DNA of 64,000 bases from a virus: the IMG/VR virus record IMGVR_UViG_3300035182_000826, positions 1 through 64,000 of that record; one strand, 5' to 3'. Below the pieces are notes generated by a model. It saw only the letters and a list, made by a program, of their open reading frames with translations, was not told the origin of the DNA and made no database searches. Shown one piece after another: positions 45,064 to 53,700 of the stretch (position 1 is its first letter; the number at the start of each line of letters is the position of its first letter). A program made the position numbers and the translations under genes.

Positions 45064-46658
45064 ATCTTTTAGCCCCTTTCTCTTACACAAAAACCCAATC
45101 AGATCCTTCTGGAACCTGGGTAGTAACACACAACTTAGGTCGCCCAGTAAATGTTGATGTGATGATTGACAATGTGATTCCTGGAATCACGGAGACAGTC
45201 ATAACTAATGAAACTGACAATGGCACCTCCAGTTCCACGACTGTGTCAAACACTATCAAGATCACTAATCCAACTGTGATCTATGATTCATTTTCAGCTA
45301 ATGGCGGAATTGCAAGTCATCCTGCCGATGTTGGATCTACTTGGGCCGCGATATCATCCATGAACACCATGTCCATGGATGGTGCATTACTTCACCCCGG
45401 TGAAACGTCAGATTCAATTCTGAATGGTGCTGTGAACAATCTTGTGATTGATTCAGACTACGAAATGATTGTTTCTGTTCAAGACAATCGCGGCAGCGGT
45501 GAAGACTATACGTTTCATTTCATTGCTAAATTCAATAAGCAAAATGGATATGGGTTTGCAATGGGCATCAACGTCTCTGATGTTGGGGCTCAACCAACGC
45601 TCACCTATGGTGTCTTCAGAGTTCAAGGTGGATCTGTTACATCATTTGACAATACTTCGTTAGACTTGCCTGCGGGTGGACCACAAGTTTTGAATGGGAA
45701 CTACAAGCTTACGTTCAAATTGAAGGGCAATGACGCGCTTTTCTACATTGATTCTCAGTTCATTGCGATGGTTGATATTTCAACACTTCCAAACTTTGGA
45801 ATGCTTGCAAATCTATGCGGTTTTGGATTTAGCAGTAACTTTAATTTTGCGGTTGATGAACTTTATGTGTATGAGAAAACCAATGGAGTAAGTTTGTCAA
45901 CTAAGGCTGATCCAGCAGATACTTACATGGAACAAATTTCGTCTCAGTATCCAAATGGCTTTTCATTCGTAAATGACACCTATGGAACATGGATTCGTGT
46001 ACCAGCTGGTGGAATGCTTTCTGTTCAAGGTGTTGATCTAGACGAAACCGGTGATTTCACTATTGAAGCAACACTGCGCAGATCATTCTTCACTGACCCA
46101 TTTGCCGAAGGTGCACCAGACGTCGGCTTAACAACTTTTGGTTTCGGTGGTGGTTATTACCCAGTCTTTCAGTACAAAGAAAATCAGGGATCAACACCAG
46201 TTGGCGGTGGTTTGCTTCTTTATTACGGCACATCTGGACTCGACGCTGTTCAAGATGAAACCTTGCAAGATGCCATCATTTACCCAGATGAAACACCATT
46301 TAAGCTTGCGTTCTACAAAGTTGGATCAATGCTTTACACGGCAATCAATGGACACATTGTTTCGTCTGTTGATGTGACTGCATATGAAGTAAGTGCGCAG
46401 GATAATTTTTACATTTTGCATGATCAATCTACTTGCTACAACTTTGACATTCTGAATATGAAGATCACAAGTGGTGTTTCACTTTACGGTGGAACTGATT
46501 TTTCACAAGGCAATATCATAAGCACCAGCTATCAGACCCAGGGGCCTAAGCTTGTTCTTGAAAAGGCAATGCCATCTAGCATTGCTTACAACTCAGACAA
46601 TGAGGTCCAAATTGAATTCTCATATTCCCAGTACACTGGGGTTGTGCGAGTGTTCTAA
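45060..46658 (+). CDS. Fibre protein: module split by a large LamG-like insert
   Basis: 532 residues from ATG 45060, which overlaps the previous stop; an earlier in-frame ATG at 45012 would add a spurious tail. It opens with the first half of the shared module (TWVVTHNLGRPVNVDVMID) and ends with its second half (KAMPSSIAYNSDNEVQIEFS, TGVVRVF). The ~455 residues between hold two jelly-roll-like domains (KLTFKLKGNDALFYIDSQFI and FKLAFYKVGSMLYTAINGHI are typical strand pairs). A carbohydrate-binding fibre tip is inferred. Confidence 0.7.
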   Translation: MNLLAPFSYTKTQSDPSGTWVVTHNLGRPVNVDVMIDNVIPGITETVITNETDNGTSSSTTVSNTIKITNPTVIYDSFSANGGIASHPADVGSTWAAISSMNTMSMDGALLHPGETSDSILNGAVNNLVIDSDYEMIVSVQDNRGSGEDYTFHFIAKFNKQNGYGFAMGINVSDVGAQPTLTYGVFRVQGGSVTSFDNTSLDLPAGGPQVLNGNYKLTFKLKGNDALFYIDSQFIAMVDISTLPNFGMLANLCGFGFSSNFNFAVDELYVYEKTNGVSLSTKADPADTYMEQISSQYPNGFSFVNDTYGTWIRVPAGGMLSVQGVDLDETGDFTIEATLRRSFFTDPFAEGAPDVGLTTFGFGGGYYPVFQYKENQGSTPVGGGLLLYYGTSGLDAVQDETLQDAIIYPDETPFKLAFYKVGSMLYTAINGHIVSSVDVTAYEVSAQDNFYILHDQSTCYNFDILNMKITSGVSLYGGTDFSQGNIISTSYQTQGPKLVLEKAMPSSIAYNSDNEVQIEFSYSQYTGVVRVF

Positions 46659-46666
46659 GGAAAATC

Positions 46667-47005
46667 ATGACAAAACTATACGCATACCTCATAGTCATCG
46701 CTTTAGTCTTCGGAGGAACCTGGGCAGGAGTGGAATATGTTTCCAATCTCCAGTCCTCCGTTGAGAAGCTTAAAAAATCAAACAAAGAGCTAAGTGATGC
46801 AATTGCTGTGCAAAACGAAGCAGTTAAGAAATTGAAGTCTGATGCTGACGAACGCTTAGCTAAAGCAGCAGCTGATTTAGCTGAAGCGAAAAAGCAATCA
46901 GCGCAAAAGACAACACAGGCAACAATCATCTACAAGACAAAGCCTGCTGATCCAAATGACCTTTGCGCTTCGGCTCTTACTTTGATGAACGGAGCTCAAA
47001 AATGA
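46667..47005 (+). CDS. Inner-membrane spanin (Rz-like)
   Basis: 112 residues. One N-terminal membrane segment (YLIVIALVFGGTWAGVEYV) followed by a long charged coiled coil (SVEKLKKSNKELSDAI to AAADLAEAKKQSAQKT) that would lie in the periplasm. It is followed with overlap by a small lipoprotein, the classic Rz/Rz1 arrangement. It would join inner and outer membranes at the end of lysis. Sequence identity to known Rz is not claimed; the layout is the evidence. Confidence 0.75.
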   Translation: MTKLYAYLIVIALVFGGTWAGVEYVSNLQSSVEKLKKSNKELSDAIAVQNEAVKKLKSDADERLAKAAADLAEAKKQSAQKTTQATIIYKTKPADPNDLCASALTLMNGAQK

Positions 47006-47247
47006 GAGTTCTAATCTGTGCACTCGCAGTGATGCTACTTGCTGGATGTCAAACAGTGACAAAGACAGTGACTGTTGAGGTCCCAGTCCCAGTTGCCTGT
47101 AAAACGCCAGACCCCTCTGAACCAACACTTGCTTTCAATCCACCTTACCAAGACGTGTTTTCAGGAACACGTGATTTACTTGGTGATCGTGAGCTCATGA
47201 AAGGCTACATAATCGAATTGAAAGCCGCGCTTAAAAGCTGCAAGTGA
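47002..47247 (+). CDS. Outer-membrane spanin lipoprotein (Rz1-like)
   Basis: 81 residues from ATG 47002, overlapping the Rz-like stop; an ATG at 46963 is rejected because the signal peptide would be internal. MRVLICALAVMLLAGC is a lipoprotein signal with lipobox LAGC; Cys16 would be lipidated. The mature chain is Pro/Val-rich at first, as in Rz1. Confidence 0.75.
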   Translation: MRVLICALAVMLLAGCQTVTKTVTVEVPVPVACKTPDPSEPTLAFNPPYQDVFSGTRDLLGDRELMKGYIIELKAALKSCK

Positions 47248-47254
47248 GGGGTAA

Positions 47255-48883
47255 ATGAGTTGCTGTCCTAAAGTAGATCCAGCTGCCGTCATAGGCGGTG
47301 CATTCAACGACAGCTTAGGACCTGAGAGCGATATTCACAAAGGTGAATCAGTCCCATGCTATATGAGCCGTGGAGGTAACACCTCTGGACTGCACGATGA
47401 TGCGAATGCTGACGCACCAGACAAGATTGACAACACAACTATTCCAATCAAGAAAAGCGGAACGAGCGTTTCTGTCGGAACTGATGGAGCTGGTGTCACC
47501 TTTAAACTGACAAGCACCTCTACTAAGACGGCGGTTTCTTGGTCAATTGATGCTACGCCGCCAGGGCTTTCATTCAACACTAGCACAGGTGTTTTGACTG
47601 GCACTTTCACTACACTGGACACAACGTACAACATCACCATATCGGCATATGATTCAACCGTTCAGGATGATTCACACCTGATTGACTCAAGAGCTTTTTC
47701 AGTGACGCCAACGCTGCAAAAGGATGGAGACATCAAGCTTAAAAGCCCACTACCAGGTGGAATCATTAACAGCAGGTTCGGACCACGAATGCACCCAATT
47801 CAGGGCGTCATGAAGCCGCATACCGGCATTGACATGAAGTACGCTGACAGGTCTGTTAAGGATGTTGTTGCGGCCGCTGATGGTGAGGTAATCCTACAAG
47901 GCGGCAATCCTGAATCTGGGTATGGATACCGAATCTGGCTGAAGCACACTGATGGTTCAGGTGCGCATGTGTGCACTACCACCTATAATCACTTGGCAAA
48001 GATCTATGTGAAGGATGGTCAGAAGGTCATGTGTGGCCAGGCTATTGGTCTTGAAGGGTCCACTGGCGCGAGCACTGGTAACCACTTGCACTTTGAAGTG
48101 AAGTTGCCAGATGGAAAGTTCATTGACCCTGAACCATTGATCAATGGTGAAGTCACAGTCGTGACTGCAAATGACTCTACTGGTACAGCTACAGCTCAAG
48201 AAACACGAACTGTTTCTGGTGCTTCCCTTTCAAAGGCAGAGGCTGATGGCACCATGAGTTCATGTGCACAATTCGGCTCTTCATATCCAGCGCCTAGCAC
48301 ACCAAATGGAACAGGCGTACCACCTGGAGGCTCAAGTGATCCATTTGAATTGGCATGGTACTTCACTATGAAACATGAGGTGGGCTCTTGGTGGAGCGTC
48401 AATCCAGGGGAAACACCATCCGACAATGACATTGCGGTTGGGGCAATTGACACACGTGATCAACGAAAGAAGGTTGGCTATGTGAATTTGTCAAATGACC
48501 CAGGTGGTGAGACAAAATTTGGCGTTGCTCAACGTCCAAACCCAAATATTGTCGTGAAGACGATTCAATACAGTCCAGCAAAAACCACAGGGTATCAAAA
48601 CTATTGGCAATCAGCAAAGTCACCCTGTGGCGACAAGTCAAAATTGGTTTCCATCATGCTGTTTGACATGAACTACATGCATGGCGCGGGAAATGCAAAG
48701 ACGATCTACTCAAGAGCAGGCATCTCAAGCTCAACATCAGATAGTCAGGAAAAACAACTTGCTGATGTTCAAGCACTGTATGAAGCACGGTTGGCATTCA
48801 TCAAAGCCATTCCAAGGCCAGAGTTTCAACGCGGTTGGCAGGCTCGTGCCGCTGAGTGTCTAGCATACGTCAAGTCACTGTAA
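47255..48883 (+). CDS. Bifunctional peptidoglycan hydrolase: M23 endopeptidase + GH108-like muramidase
   Basis: 542 residues behind GAGGGG. Residues ~63-148 are an Ig-like (putative-Ig) domain (PPGLSFNTSTGVLTGTF). Residues ~164-295 are an M23 metallopeptidase: RFGPRMHP, HTGID near 189 and HLHFEV near 278 carry the zinc ligands. Residues ~362-541 resemble GH108 lysozymes: MKHEVG with the probable catalytic Glu, then NDPGGETKFGVAQ. The N-terminal ~60 residues are Cys/Gly-rich with no signal peptide. It lies between spanins and a PAAR tip gene, so it may be an endolysin or a tail-borne lysin. Confidence 0.8.
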   Translation: MSCCPKVDPAAVIGGAFNDSLGPESDIHKGESVPCYMSRGGNTSGLHDDANADAPDKIDNTTIPIKKSGTSVSVGTDGAGVTFKLTSTSTKTAVSWSIDATPPGLSFNTSTGVLTGTFTTLDTTYNITISAYDSTVQDDSHLIDSRAFSVTPTLQKDGDIKLKSPLPGGIINSRFGPRMHPIQGVMKPHTGIDMKYADRSVKDVVAAADGEVILQGGNPESGYGYRIWLKHTDGSGAHVCTTTYNHLAKIYVKDGQKVMCGQAIGLEGSTGASTGNHLHFEVKLPDGKFIDPEPLINGEVTVVTANDSTGTATAQETRTVSGASLSKAEADGTMSSCAQFGSSYPAPSTPNGTGVPPGGSSDPFELAWYFTMKHEVGSWWSVNPGETPSDNDIAVGAIDTRDQRKKVGYVNLSNDPGGETKFGVAQRPNPNIVVKTIQYSPAKTTGYQNYWQSAKSPCGDKSKLVSIMLFDMNYMHGAGNAKTIYSRAGISSSTSDSQEKQLADVQALYEARLAFIKAIPRPEFQRGWQARAAECLAYVKSL

Positions 48884-48892
48884 GGAATTCAA

Positions 48893-49189
48893 ATGGGGAA
48901 CGTGGTAAGAATTGGCGACTCTGTTTCATGCGGTGCGCACTCAGCAGCTGGTTCATCAAATGTGTTTGTGAATGGCTTGCCTGTCACACATGAAGGTAAG
49001 AGGAACGTGACAGGACATGGGTGCTTTGCACCAACTGTGTTCAACGGGCCTTGGACAAGTACAGTCTTCGTGAACAATGAACCAGTTGCACTTAAGGGTG
49101 TCACCATCATCGTGCCACATAAATGCGGTCATTCGGCGCACAAGGGAACAGCAAGTTCTGGTTCACCAGATGTATCGTTTGAAGAGTAA
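48893..49189 (+). CDS. PAAR-domain tail-spike tip protein (gp5.4-like)
   Basis: 98 residues. MGNVVRIGDSVSCGAHSAAG, VFVNGLPVTHEGKRN and VFVNNEPVALKG show the PAAR repeat pattern, and HKCGHSAHKG near the C-terminus supplies extra His and Cys for the metal at the needle tip. PAAR proteins cap the central spike of T4-like tails (gp5.4) and type VI secretion. It would sit on the gp5-like protein encoded at 54738. Confidence 0.85.
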   Translation: MGNVVRIGDSVSCGAHSAAGSSNVFVNGLPVTHEGKRNVTGHGCFAPTVFNGPWTSTVFVNNEPVALKGVTIIVPHKCGHSAHKGTASSGSPDVSFEE

Positions 49190-49191
49190 TC

Positions 49192-50115
49192 ATGCTGAAT
49201 GATCCTAAAACCTACACGTATTCACCACGGTATGCCGGTGGTGACGTGAAGTTGCTTACCAGATCTAGTCGTAGATCAAAGCTGCTGGCTGGTGGTACGT
49301 ACTTCAGGTCTGTTCAGCGTGGTGAGCTATCGAACTTGATTAGCTGTGCTGTGCTCGAGGACGGGAACACCGGCGTGTTCATTCAGGTTCATGATGTGTT
49401 GAACTCGGCTGAAATGGTGACTCTGACTGGATTGAGCGCTCAAGTTCAAGTGCTGAGTTTTGATAGACCATTTGATAATGGGTATGAGACAGGCGTCTTA
49501 ATTCAAAAGAGTGGTGGTGAGGTGCGCGCACACATAATACGCATTAGGTGGCAGATAGCGGGTTCAACACTCACGTTCACATCAGAGACCATCACTGATC
49601 TTGGAACTATTCAGCTAAAGCAGTTGAACACTATTGGTGGAGTGCGATTTACCTTGTCAAACACCGCCTGGTCAGATGGTGACTCGCTTATGATTCATGC
49701 AAGATCGCAGTACACCATGCTGTCACAAATCACCGTGCAGGTAACTGACCCAGTCACTTCTGTTGTTACGCCAGTGACAGGCTGGAATATTGGCGCGCTT
49801 AGATCAGCATTGGCTAATTCGGCTACCACATGGGTAAAGATGCCTTCGCGTGGAACGACACAGACGCCAGCAACACCAGAGGATGTGTTAGACACAGGGG
49901 TGGATGAAGTTGTTATGACGGCGTTTCAGAAGACGTACATGAACGGTGGAGATGGCTTGCCAGCATCTCCTGATCTTGTTCTGACTGGCCCTGAACGTGC
50001 GCTGATTCACTTGAACTATGCTGAGTTAGATGACGGCTCACTAGGTGAGCACAACAAGGTGTACGAGTGGGTGGGTGAGTCATCTGCAGCCGGCTCATGG
50101 CAGATCTATGCTTAA
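49192..50115 (+). CDS. Unknown structural protein next to PAAR gene
   Basis: 307 residues, 2 bases after the PAAR gene. Residues 1-190 are beta-rich (NLISCAVLEDGNTGVFIQVH). Residues 250-307 have AFQKTYMNGGDGLPASPDLVLTG and an aromatic end (YEWVGESSAAGSWQIYA). No family recognised; a tail-tip role follows from context. At 49540-49568 the gene contains a reverse-oriented copy of the dispersed repeat core (read as RIRWQIAGST), so part of it is related to the non-coding repeats nearby. Confidence 0.55.
   Translation: MLNDPKTYTYSPRYAGGDVKLLTRSSRRSKLLAGGTYFRSVQRGELSNLISCAVLEDGNTGVFIQVHDVLNSAEMVTLTGLSAQVQVLSFDRPFDNGYETGVLIQKSGGEVRAHIIRIRWQIAGSTLTFTSETITDLGTIQLKQLNTIGGVRFTLSNTAWSDGDSLMIHARSQYTMLSQITVQVTDPVTSVVTPVTGWNIGALRSALANSATTWVKMPSRGTTQTPATPEDVLDTGVDEVVMTAFQKTYMNGGDGLPASPDLVLTGPERALIHLNYAELDDGSLGEHNKVYEWVGESSAAGSWQIYA
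49540..49568 (-). repeat. Repeat core copy inside a coding region
   Basis: On the minus strand GTTGAACCCGCTATCTG is followed by TAATGCG after six bases. By my hand alignment 26 of 29 positions agree with the array core (three substitutions). The copy keeps the frame of the host gene. Confidence 0.75.
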
Positions 50116-50118
50116 CCG

Positions 50119-50204
50119 GGTGTCGCCGGCTCACACCAAAATGCTCACCTATAGAACTTTATGTATTTTGAGACCGGTGTGAGCCGGGCCTCACCGGTGT
50201 CGCC
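50119..50204 (-). repeat. Palindromic element, inverted copy
   Basis: A diverged copy lies in reverse orientation directly after the stop at 50115: arms GGTGTCGCCGGCTCACACC and ACCGGTGTGAGCC through GGTGTCGCC, then GAGGGTGT and GCTTAAGG, the reverse of the usual left flank. The centre has drifted to an AT-rich sequence. The stretch 50220-50310 shows nothing recognisable. Confidence 0.7.
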
Positions 50205-50387
50205 GAGGGTGTACCCCGCTTAAGGTCGCCAGTTTCTGAGAAGGTGGCGCTTAGGAAGGAAGCACTGCGTTGCAGTTGCTTTATTGGCTGAACTGGCGTA
50301 CGCCTCACCACAAAGAACACCTTCTAATTTGACACCTTTAAGTGCGGCACAAATGGCGCCCCACCTTAAGCGATAGAGCACACCCTC

Positions 50388-50483
50388 GGCGACACCGGTG
50401 AGGTCCGGCTCACACCGGCTAAGTGCTGTGCATAACTTATTGGCTGACCTGTCTGGTTTGAGCCGGCGTCGCCTCGTGTCGCC
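50388..50483 (+). repeat. 96-bp palindromic element with inverted centre
   Basis: Flanks (TTAAGCGATAGAG before, TGATGTTGAACCC after) and both arms keep the array orientation, but the centre reads AAGTGCTGTGCATAACTTAT, the reverse complement of the form at 23417 (one base different). Total length is still 96 bp. An AATTTGACACC segment precedes it at about 50327. Confidence 0.85.
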
Positions 50484-50491
50484 GGATGATG

Positions 50492-50523
50492 TTGAACCCG
50501 CTATCTGTCGGCTAATGCGCTCT
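50492..50523 (+). repeat. Repeat core copy, 50.5 kb
   Basis: A complete core of the ATCTGT form, in the same position relative to the 96-bp element as in the array. It abuts the relic gene at 50522. Confidence 0.9.
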
Positions 50524-50706
50524 ATGGGCACGCACTGTGAATGAAGATCGTGCAAATTCGTTTCTTTGCCTTTGCAATCAACTTACCATCGTGGTAGAAG
50601 TCAGGTTGCGTAGGCCTGGTTGGACGCGGCCTCACCTTTTGATCAAGGACCGATGATGCAATTGTCACTTCACCTTTAGGAAATGGCCGGACATCTTTGT
50701 AGAGAT
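50522..50706 (-). pseudogene. Relic of a YARDVLxGPFPAGE-type repeat protein
   Basis: Downstream of the gp6-like stop, one minus-strand frame reads NLYKDVRPFPKGEVTIASS, a Pro/Arg-rich linker, then PDFYHDGKLIAKAK and stops at 50522. This matches a repeat unit (DVLHGPFPKGEDTIA) and the C-terminus (ADFYYDGKLVGNK) of the proteins at 58317 and 38292. There is no start codon in frame before the upstream stop inside gp6, so it looks like a truncated remnant, cut next to a repeat core. Confidence 0.6.
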
Positions 50707-53700
50707 TTACTTCACCTGTCTGATAACGGTTGATGTAAGCGCATCCACAATTTCAATGTCAGAGAGCTGTGCGCTTGAGAGCAGAATTTCATCAAACCCA
50801 CTTTCAACAGTGAAAAGGTCTCCAAAGGAGTTTGTTCCATATAGTGGAACCAACACAACGGACGCGACATCTACTGGCAGACGCTGGTGCATCAGTGACA
50901 ACAGATCAGTTGCATAGAACGTCTCACCGAAATCCCAATTCTTGATGTCAAAGTACGTGTTCACTACGTACAGCAGCTCTTCCTTGATGCGTTCATCGGT
51001 CAAGGTGCTTGATTGTGTCTTCACGACCTTGAACTTGGCTCTGTACTGAGGCTCAGCCAGTGATCCAAACAAGAGTTTGAACTTGCCAGAGTGAAGAACC
51101 ATTGTGTCGCTCATCATTTTGTTCTTCAATAGCGCTGAGTACGAGGTCTTTAGTTCAAGAGGAGTTGGCACATCTGGGGCGCTCGATTGCTCACCATTGA
51201 TGTATGAAACCATGCCGTCATAGTACCCCTGTGTAATCAGGTAAGCATCATGAATGTTCGTTGGTGAAGGATCAATCATGTTCGTGTATGGTGCAAAGTG
51301 CTGCCACATGAAGTCAAGACCGGTGTCATCACTTGAGATGGCTGGCATGCGCTGTCTTCTACCGAACACGGTTCCGTCTGTGCCCCATGCGGTAAACGAG
51401 CCGGCGCTCACACCACTGAATGCAGCCGCGGCCGTTGCAATGTCAGTGCTTGAGGTCAATAGGGTGATCGTTGAGGATGAAGGCTCAATCACGTAGTACT
51501 CGTAGCTACCAGCACTGAATGTCTCAAACTGCAACATGTAGTCTGGTGTCAAATCGCCAGAAGTGCTTGTTTGCAACATGTCACTTGGCATGATTTGGAG
51601 CTTATTGAAGTTTGTGACGCCGGTGCTGTCTTTGATTGGTCCTACCACATCATAGATCTGGTTCTTTTTCAAGACTGTGTTGTTCACATCGAGATTAGAG
51701 CGAAGGATCTTGATGTTGTCAAACACCCGCTTTTGAGTGTCATTGTCAATGAGTTGATCAACTTCATTGTACCAGAAGTTTGTTGTGTTAGATTCAACTG
51801 CCAATGACAAGTTCCGATAGTGGATTTCATAGCCAACGGATAGCTTCTTGATGAAAATCAACCAGCTGTATTGAGTGACATCTTGCGTGAACAAGAGCTC
51901 TTGCCCAACTGAAATCGTTCCACCAGCAAAATCTGGGAGCTGTGAGTACCCTAGGATCTCCCACCAACCGTTTAGATTGATCACTCCCGTGCTGTTGTAG
52001 TTCACATGATAAGCTGACGTGCGAGGTGTCAACACGCCATTGATAGTGTCAATCACGAAAGCGTCACCAGGTTCAAATGGAACACTACCAGCTGTAATCG
52101 TGAAGAAGCTCACAGATGTTTGGCTGCCTGGAGGTTGAACTTGGTATGTGTTGCCAACGACGCCGGTACTCAGTGTGCCCTGAATGCTTGAGCGCACATA
52201 GAAGGTTTCACCGTCAGCCGCGATTTCAATCGTCCACACGTCTGCATTTGGGACAGTTGTTAGGACACCACCAACGTAAGTTGTGTAAGTGCCGTTGATT
52301 ATCGCAGCATCTGTTGTTGACAATGTCAACGTACCAGAGCCAATGCCAAGCATGGTTCTATTGAACTTCAGTGCGAAGTAATCTTGTTCAGCAATTGGCT
52401 GCAGCCCAGAGCCAACGTCACCAGGTGGATACTTTGTAACACCGTCAATTGTGCGAGGCACAGTAGATTGATAGATCCGTGAGTCATCCTTTGGATAGAG
52501 CGCTGGGTCAGGAATCACGGCCCAAATCTGATTGTTCGTGCCTTCGACGTAGGAAAGTGGTTCACCATACCAGTGTCTGTCAATCAGACCTTGCATGGCG
52601 GTTTTTTCTTTCAATGATCCATCTGGAGTTGTACCGTCAATCAGCTTCACGTAACCATTTGATGATGAGAACAATCCAGACCTGTTGTCCTCAATGAAGG
52701 AGGTTCTTGGCGTTGACACAACACCGACAGTTGCAGCATCTGTAGCAGACAAGTGAGTAAGCGCTGTGATCATTCCATTTGTCGACAACAGTGGTTCGAT
52801 CACAGAGTCGATAAGGGCTTGGCCAGAAACCGTGGTCGTCAGTGAGTCAAGACCAAGCTCATATCGCGTCACCAAATCATCGCCGAACAGCTTCACATTT
52901 TCATATGACCCAGATGCATCGTTCCAGTCGATGTACTTTGGTTGGCCAGCAAAGGTTCTGTTGATCGTCTTCAACCGAAGGATTGATGGGTCCTTCAACA
53001 GGAACGTGTTGTAGTCCTGTCCATTCACCATTCGGTTCTGTGAATAGTAAGTGGCTGGAGCTGATTGTCTGATGTGTTCAATCGTTTCAGAGCCAGAGCC
53101 GTTCTGAAGAGTAGAGCACAAGCTGAACGTGAATGTGCACGTCTCGCTGTTGCCAGTGCTTGACTGATAAGTCACTGGCATTGCCGTGTTCACAATCTTG
53201 TTCTTTGCGATGACAATTGATCGGTTAATCGACTGTCTCATCCAAAATCTGAACAACCCCTGCGGCATATCAGCAAAGTCGCCATCACCGAACAGAACTG
53301 AAATCTGATCATTTTCGAGAGTGTCAACTTCGTACTTTGCACGAGTGGTTCTGTCAGTGTTGAAGATCAAGTTCTGTTCACTGATAGTGTCTACTTGAGC
53401 CCATCTTGCGGCAATGTCACCGTTTGAATTTACCTGCTGAACCCACACGTCAGTGTCATTCACGTTGTTTGGCAGGAATGTCAACTTACGGTTTGGTAAC
53501 TTGTCTTTGATGTTCAGATCAACCTTTGTCAGGGTGCCCTGCTTTGTGTAGCCAAGGAAGCCCGTGTAGTCAGACCCATCACCAATACCGTCATCAGCGT
53601 ATAAGATTGAGAACGAAGCTGATAGATCTGGCTCACGTTCAAATGGGCCATCTGCATCAAGATCAGCCGGAACTAGTTCCATCGGAAAGCTGTCCAGCCC

